Translations under genes and position numbers: made by a program
In this document: positions 5,990 to 7,508 of the stretch, one piece after another
How positions within the stretch are numbered: the stretch's first letter is position 1
Layout of the letters: every line of letters starts with the position of its first letter
NCBI GenBank assembly: GCA_944386395.1
Contig: CALXAZ010000005.1
Location: 1-7,508, forward strand
Length of the DNA stretch: 7,508 nt
From: an uncultured Clostridia bacterium
GTDB taxonomy: Bacteria; Bacillota; Clostridia; Oscillospirales; JAAYOS01
Reading direction: 5' to 3'
Notes under the pieces: generated by a model
Database searches by the model: none
What the model saw: the letters and a program-made list of their open reading frames with translations, nothing else
Told to the model about the DNA's origin: nothing

Positions 5990-6021
5990 AAGAAGAGGGA
6001 GCGATCCCTCTTCTTATTCTA
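5990..6021 (+). terminator. Intrinsic terminator after the ferredoxin gene
   Basis: A perfect 11-bp stem (AAGAAGAGGGA at 5990-6000 with its complement at 6005-6015) closes on a GCGA tetraloop of the stable GNRA type. It is followed by the T-rich ATTCTAT, a weak U-tract interrupted by A and C. It begins 18 bases after the stop. The imperfect tail may allow read-through into trmN6, for which I see no good promoter of its own. Confidence 0.8.
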
Positions 6022-6024
6022 TCC

Positions 6025-6066
6025 GCAGACCCCCTTGCGGGTTTGCTAACCCTGAAACTGCGAGGG
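6025..6066 (+). promoter_or_regulatory. Structured leader of trmN6
   Basis: An 8-bp hairpin (GCAGACCC 6025-6032 with GGGTTTGC 6039-6046, one G-U pair) can be replaced by a 5-bp hairpin GGGTT (6039-6043) / AACCC (6048-6052). The segment CCCT (6050-6053) can also pair with AGGG (6063-6066), which is part of the trmN6 Shine-Dalgarno GAGGG (6062-6066). The stems are seen in the sequence; a regulatory role is speculation. No T-run follows, so it is not a terminator. Confidence 0.3.
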
Positions 6067-6071
6067 CTTAT

Positions 6072-6818
6072 ATGGAAAACTTTGAACTCTCTACTGCTGG
6101 ATGCAGCACGGAAACCCTGATAAATGGTTTTAAGCTGCTCCAAAAGGAGCCGTTTTTTAAGCTCGGGACAGACGCTGTTCTTCTCGCCGCTTTTGCGAGG
6201 GTCCGCAAAGGCTTCCGTGTGTGCGACCTCGGCTGCGGCGTCGGCGCTGTGGCAATGCTTATTGCGGCGAGATACCCCTCAGTCCGGATAACAGGAGTTG
6301 AGATACAGCAGGGCGCCGCTGAAATTTTTGTGGAAAACATAAGGCTCAACGGCATAGGTGACAGGGCTGAAGCGGTAAATGCCGACCTCCGTGAGCTTAG
6401 AGGTGTAATAGCCGGCAACAGCTTTGACCTTGTCGTCTGCAACCCTCCGTATAACCGCAGCGGAAGCGGTATCCTCCCCTCCTGCCACTCTGCCAAAATT
6501 GCCCGCAGCGACCATGTGGCGTCTATCGGGGATATCTGCGCCTCTGCTTTCCGTCTGCTGAAATCTGGTGGCGAACTAGCCATAGTCTGCCGCGCCGACC
6601 GGCTCAGCGATATAATATATGACATGCGAAGTGCAAAGCTTGAACCAAAACGTCTCAGATTTGTCCAGCATGACCCGGACTCCCCTCCGTCACTCATACT
6701 CATAAGCGGGCGGAAGTCCGGAAACCCGGGTCTGACGGTGGAAAAGCCCCTGATAATGTATCACGGCTGCTGCCAGACAGAGGAATTTGCAAATATATAC
6801 CATGGAGGCACCATATGA
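6072..6818 (+). CDS. trmN6: TrmN6-like tRNA1(Val) (adenine-37-N6)-methyltransferase (YfiC/YabB family)
   Basis: This 248-residue class I (Rossmann-fold) SAM-dependent methyltransferase matches the YfiC/YabB family. E. coli TrmN6 makes m6A at position 37 of tRNA-Val. Motif I CDLGCGVGAV (51-60) binds SAM; VEIQ (76-79) carries the acidic residue for the ribose; NPPY (124-127) is the catalytic motif of N6-adenine methyltransferases. The N-terminal GFKLLQKEPFFKLGTDAVLLAAF (19-41) and the C-terminal NPGLTVEKPLIMY (218-230) are typical of YabB proteins. The ATG at 6072 has GAGGG 5 bases upstream. The stop overlaps the rsmI start in an ATGA, so the two are co-translated, as in the yabB-rsmI pair of other Bacillota. 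The family call is strong; the exact substrate in this lineage is inferred. Confidence 0.88.
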   Translation: MENFELSTAGCSTETLINGFKLLQKEPFFKLGTDAVLLAAFARVRKGFRVCDLGCGVGAVAMLIAARYPSVRITGVEIQQGAAEIFVENIRLNGIGDRAEAVNADLRELRGVIAGNSFDLVVCNPPYNRSGSGILPSCHSAKIARSDHVASIGDICASAFRLLKSGGELAIVCRADRLSDIIYDMRSAKLEPKRLRFVQHDPDSPPSLILISGRKSGNPGLTVEKPLIMYHGCCQTEEFANIYHGGTI

Positions 6819-7508
6819 GCGGGAAGCTATATGTAGTCGGCACACCGATAGGAAATCTCGGCGACATGACCTTCCGTGCAATCGAAACGCTAAAAGAGGT
6901 TGACTTTATCGCAGCAGAGGACACACGGGTCACGCGAAAGCTCTTATCGCACTTTGAGGTATCCAAGCCACTTGTGAGCTATTACGAGCATAACCGTGCC
7001 GAGAGCGGTGAAAAAATTATCTCACGTCTGCTCACAGGCGAAAGCTGCGCGCTTGTGACAGACGCCGGTATGCCGGCTGTCAGCGACCCTGGCTGCGAGC
7101 TTGTTCGGCTGTGCGCAGAAAGTGGCATCGAGGCAGTGATAGTTCCCGGGGCGAGCGCTGTTGTAAGCGCGGTCGCCCTGAGCGGACTTGAAAGCTCCCG
7201 CTTTTGCTTCGAGGGCTTTTTATCCACTGCGAAAAAATCGCGCAGGGAACATCTCGATTCGCTGCGGGAGGAGCGCAGAGCAATGGTATTTTATGAGGCT
7301 CCTCACAAGCTTGTCGCTACACTTAGCGACATGTCATCTGTTTTTGGCAGCGGACGTCAGGTTGCTATCTGCCGCGAACTGACAAAAGTCCATGAGGAAG
7401 TGCTATGGATGACGCTCGGCGAGGCTATCGAATATTTTGCGGTCACGGCGCCGCGGGGCGAATTTGTCCTTGTGATAGAGGGAGCCGGAGTTGAGTCCGG
7501 ACAGAGGA
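6815..7508 (+). CDS. rsmI: 16S rRNA (cytidine-1402-2'-O)-methyltransferase RsmI, 3' end cut by the window
   Basis: An open frame of 231 codons runs off the right edge; the family is about 280 residues long, so roughly 50 C-terminal residues are missing. RsmI is a tetrapyrrole-methylase-fold enzyme that methylates the 2'-OH of C1402 in the ribosomal P-site, part of m4Cm1402. Motifs in order: LYVVGTPIGNLGDMT (5-19), AEDTR (34-38), SYYEHN (55-60), LVTDAGMPAVSDPG (80-93), then VPGASA, FEGFL, FYEAPHKL and GEFVLVIEG. The ATG at 6815 overlaps the trmN6 stop by 4 bases and has GGAGG (6804-6808) 6 bases upstream. There is no frameshift or premature stop in the visible part. Confidence 0.96.
   Translation, partial: MSGKLYVVGTPIGNLGDMTFRAIETLKEVDFIAAEDTRVTRKLLSHFEVSKPLVSYYEHNRAESGEKIISRLLTGESCALVTDAGMPAVSDPGCELVRLCAESGIEAVIVPGASAVVSAVALSGLESSRFCFEGFLSTAKKSRREHLDSLREERRAMVFYEAPHKLVATLSDMSSVFGSGRQVAICRELTKVHEEVLWMTLGEAIEYFAVTAPRGEFVLVIEGAGVESGQR

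Noticed and set aside
5782..5991. 69-codon minus-strand frame over the ferredoxin gene
   Set aside because: It is antisense to an unmistakable ferredoxin with a perfect Shine-Dalgarno.
6068..6703. 211-codon minus-strand open frame opposite trmN6
   Set aside because: trmN6 in the other direction has clear methyltransferase motifs; this frame has none.

Overview
The window reads as ordinary chromosomal DNA from an anaerobic, low-to-mid GC Gram-positive bacterium, most likely a Clostridia-class Bacillota. The evidence is the intact ctsR-mcsA-mcsB-clpC heat-shock operon, which is characteristic of Bacillota; a stand-alone clostridial 2[4Fe-4S] ferredoxin, which points to anaerobic metabolism; strong AGGAGG-type ribosome binding sites; and a trmN6-rsmI pair arranged as in Bacillus and Clostridia (yabB-rsmI). 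A placement near the gut Oscillospirales is only a guess from composition.

Left part, minus strand (1-5465). Reading in the direction of transcription, a sigma-A-like promoter at 5395-5423 is flanked by two blocks of CtsR heptad repeats. It drives ctsR (repressor), mcsA (zinc-binding adaptor), mcsB (protein-arginine kinase) and clpC (AAA+ unfoldase). mcsA and mcsB overlap by 11 bp. A 99-bp gap before clpC holds two alternative hairpins and a perfect TATAAT box. The unit ends at a strong intrinsic terminator (650-682). Next on the same strand, with its own promoter, is trmL (tRNA wobble 2'-O-methyltransferase). A Shine-Dalgarno sequence at the very left edge suggests another gene follows immediately outside the window.

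Middle (5342-5800): a 459-bp AT-rich divergent intergenic region. It contains the ctsR control region on the left, a T-tract-rich stretch with short repeats in the middle, and the ferredoxin promoter on the right.

Right part, plus strand (5801-7508): a 56-residue ferredoxin with a strong RBS and its own terminator, then trmN6 and the 5' part of rsmI, joined by an ATGA stop/start overlap. rsmI runs off the right edge.

How the genes work together: CtsR represses the operon at normal temperature. McsB, activated by McsA, marks proteins by arginine phosphorylation, and the ClpC N-domain recognises phospho-arginine and feeds substrates to ClpP (not in this window). The residues expected for each step are visible: the CtsR tetraglycine wing, the McsA zinc cysteines, the McsB catalytic and RDxxRA motifs, the ClpC phospho-arginine glutamates and the ClpC LGF loop. 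The other theme is RNA modification, with three methyltransferase genes (trmL, trmN6, rsmI) around the stress operon. I see no mobile element, CRISPR array, tRNA or rRNA, and no clearly new system. The most interesting material is in the regulatory DNA: the duplicated CtsR operator blocks exactly 63 bp apart, the hairpins before clpC, and a possible switchable leader before trmN6.
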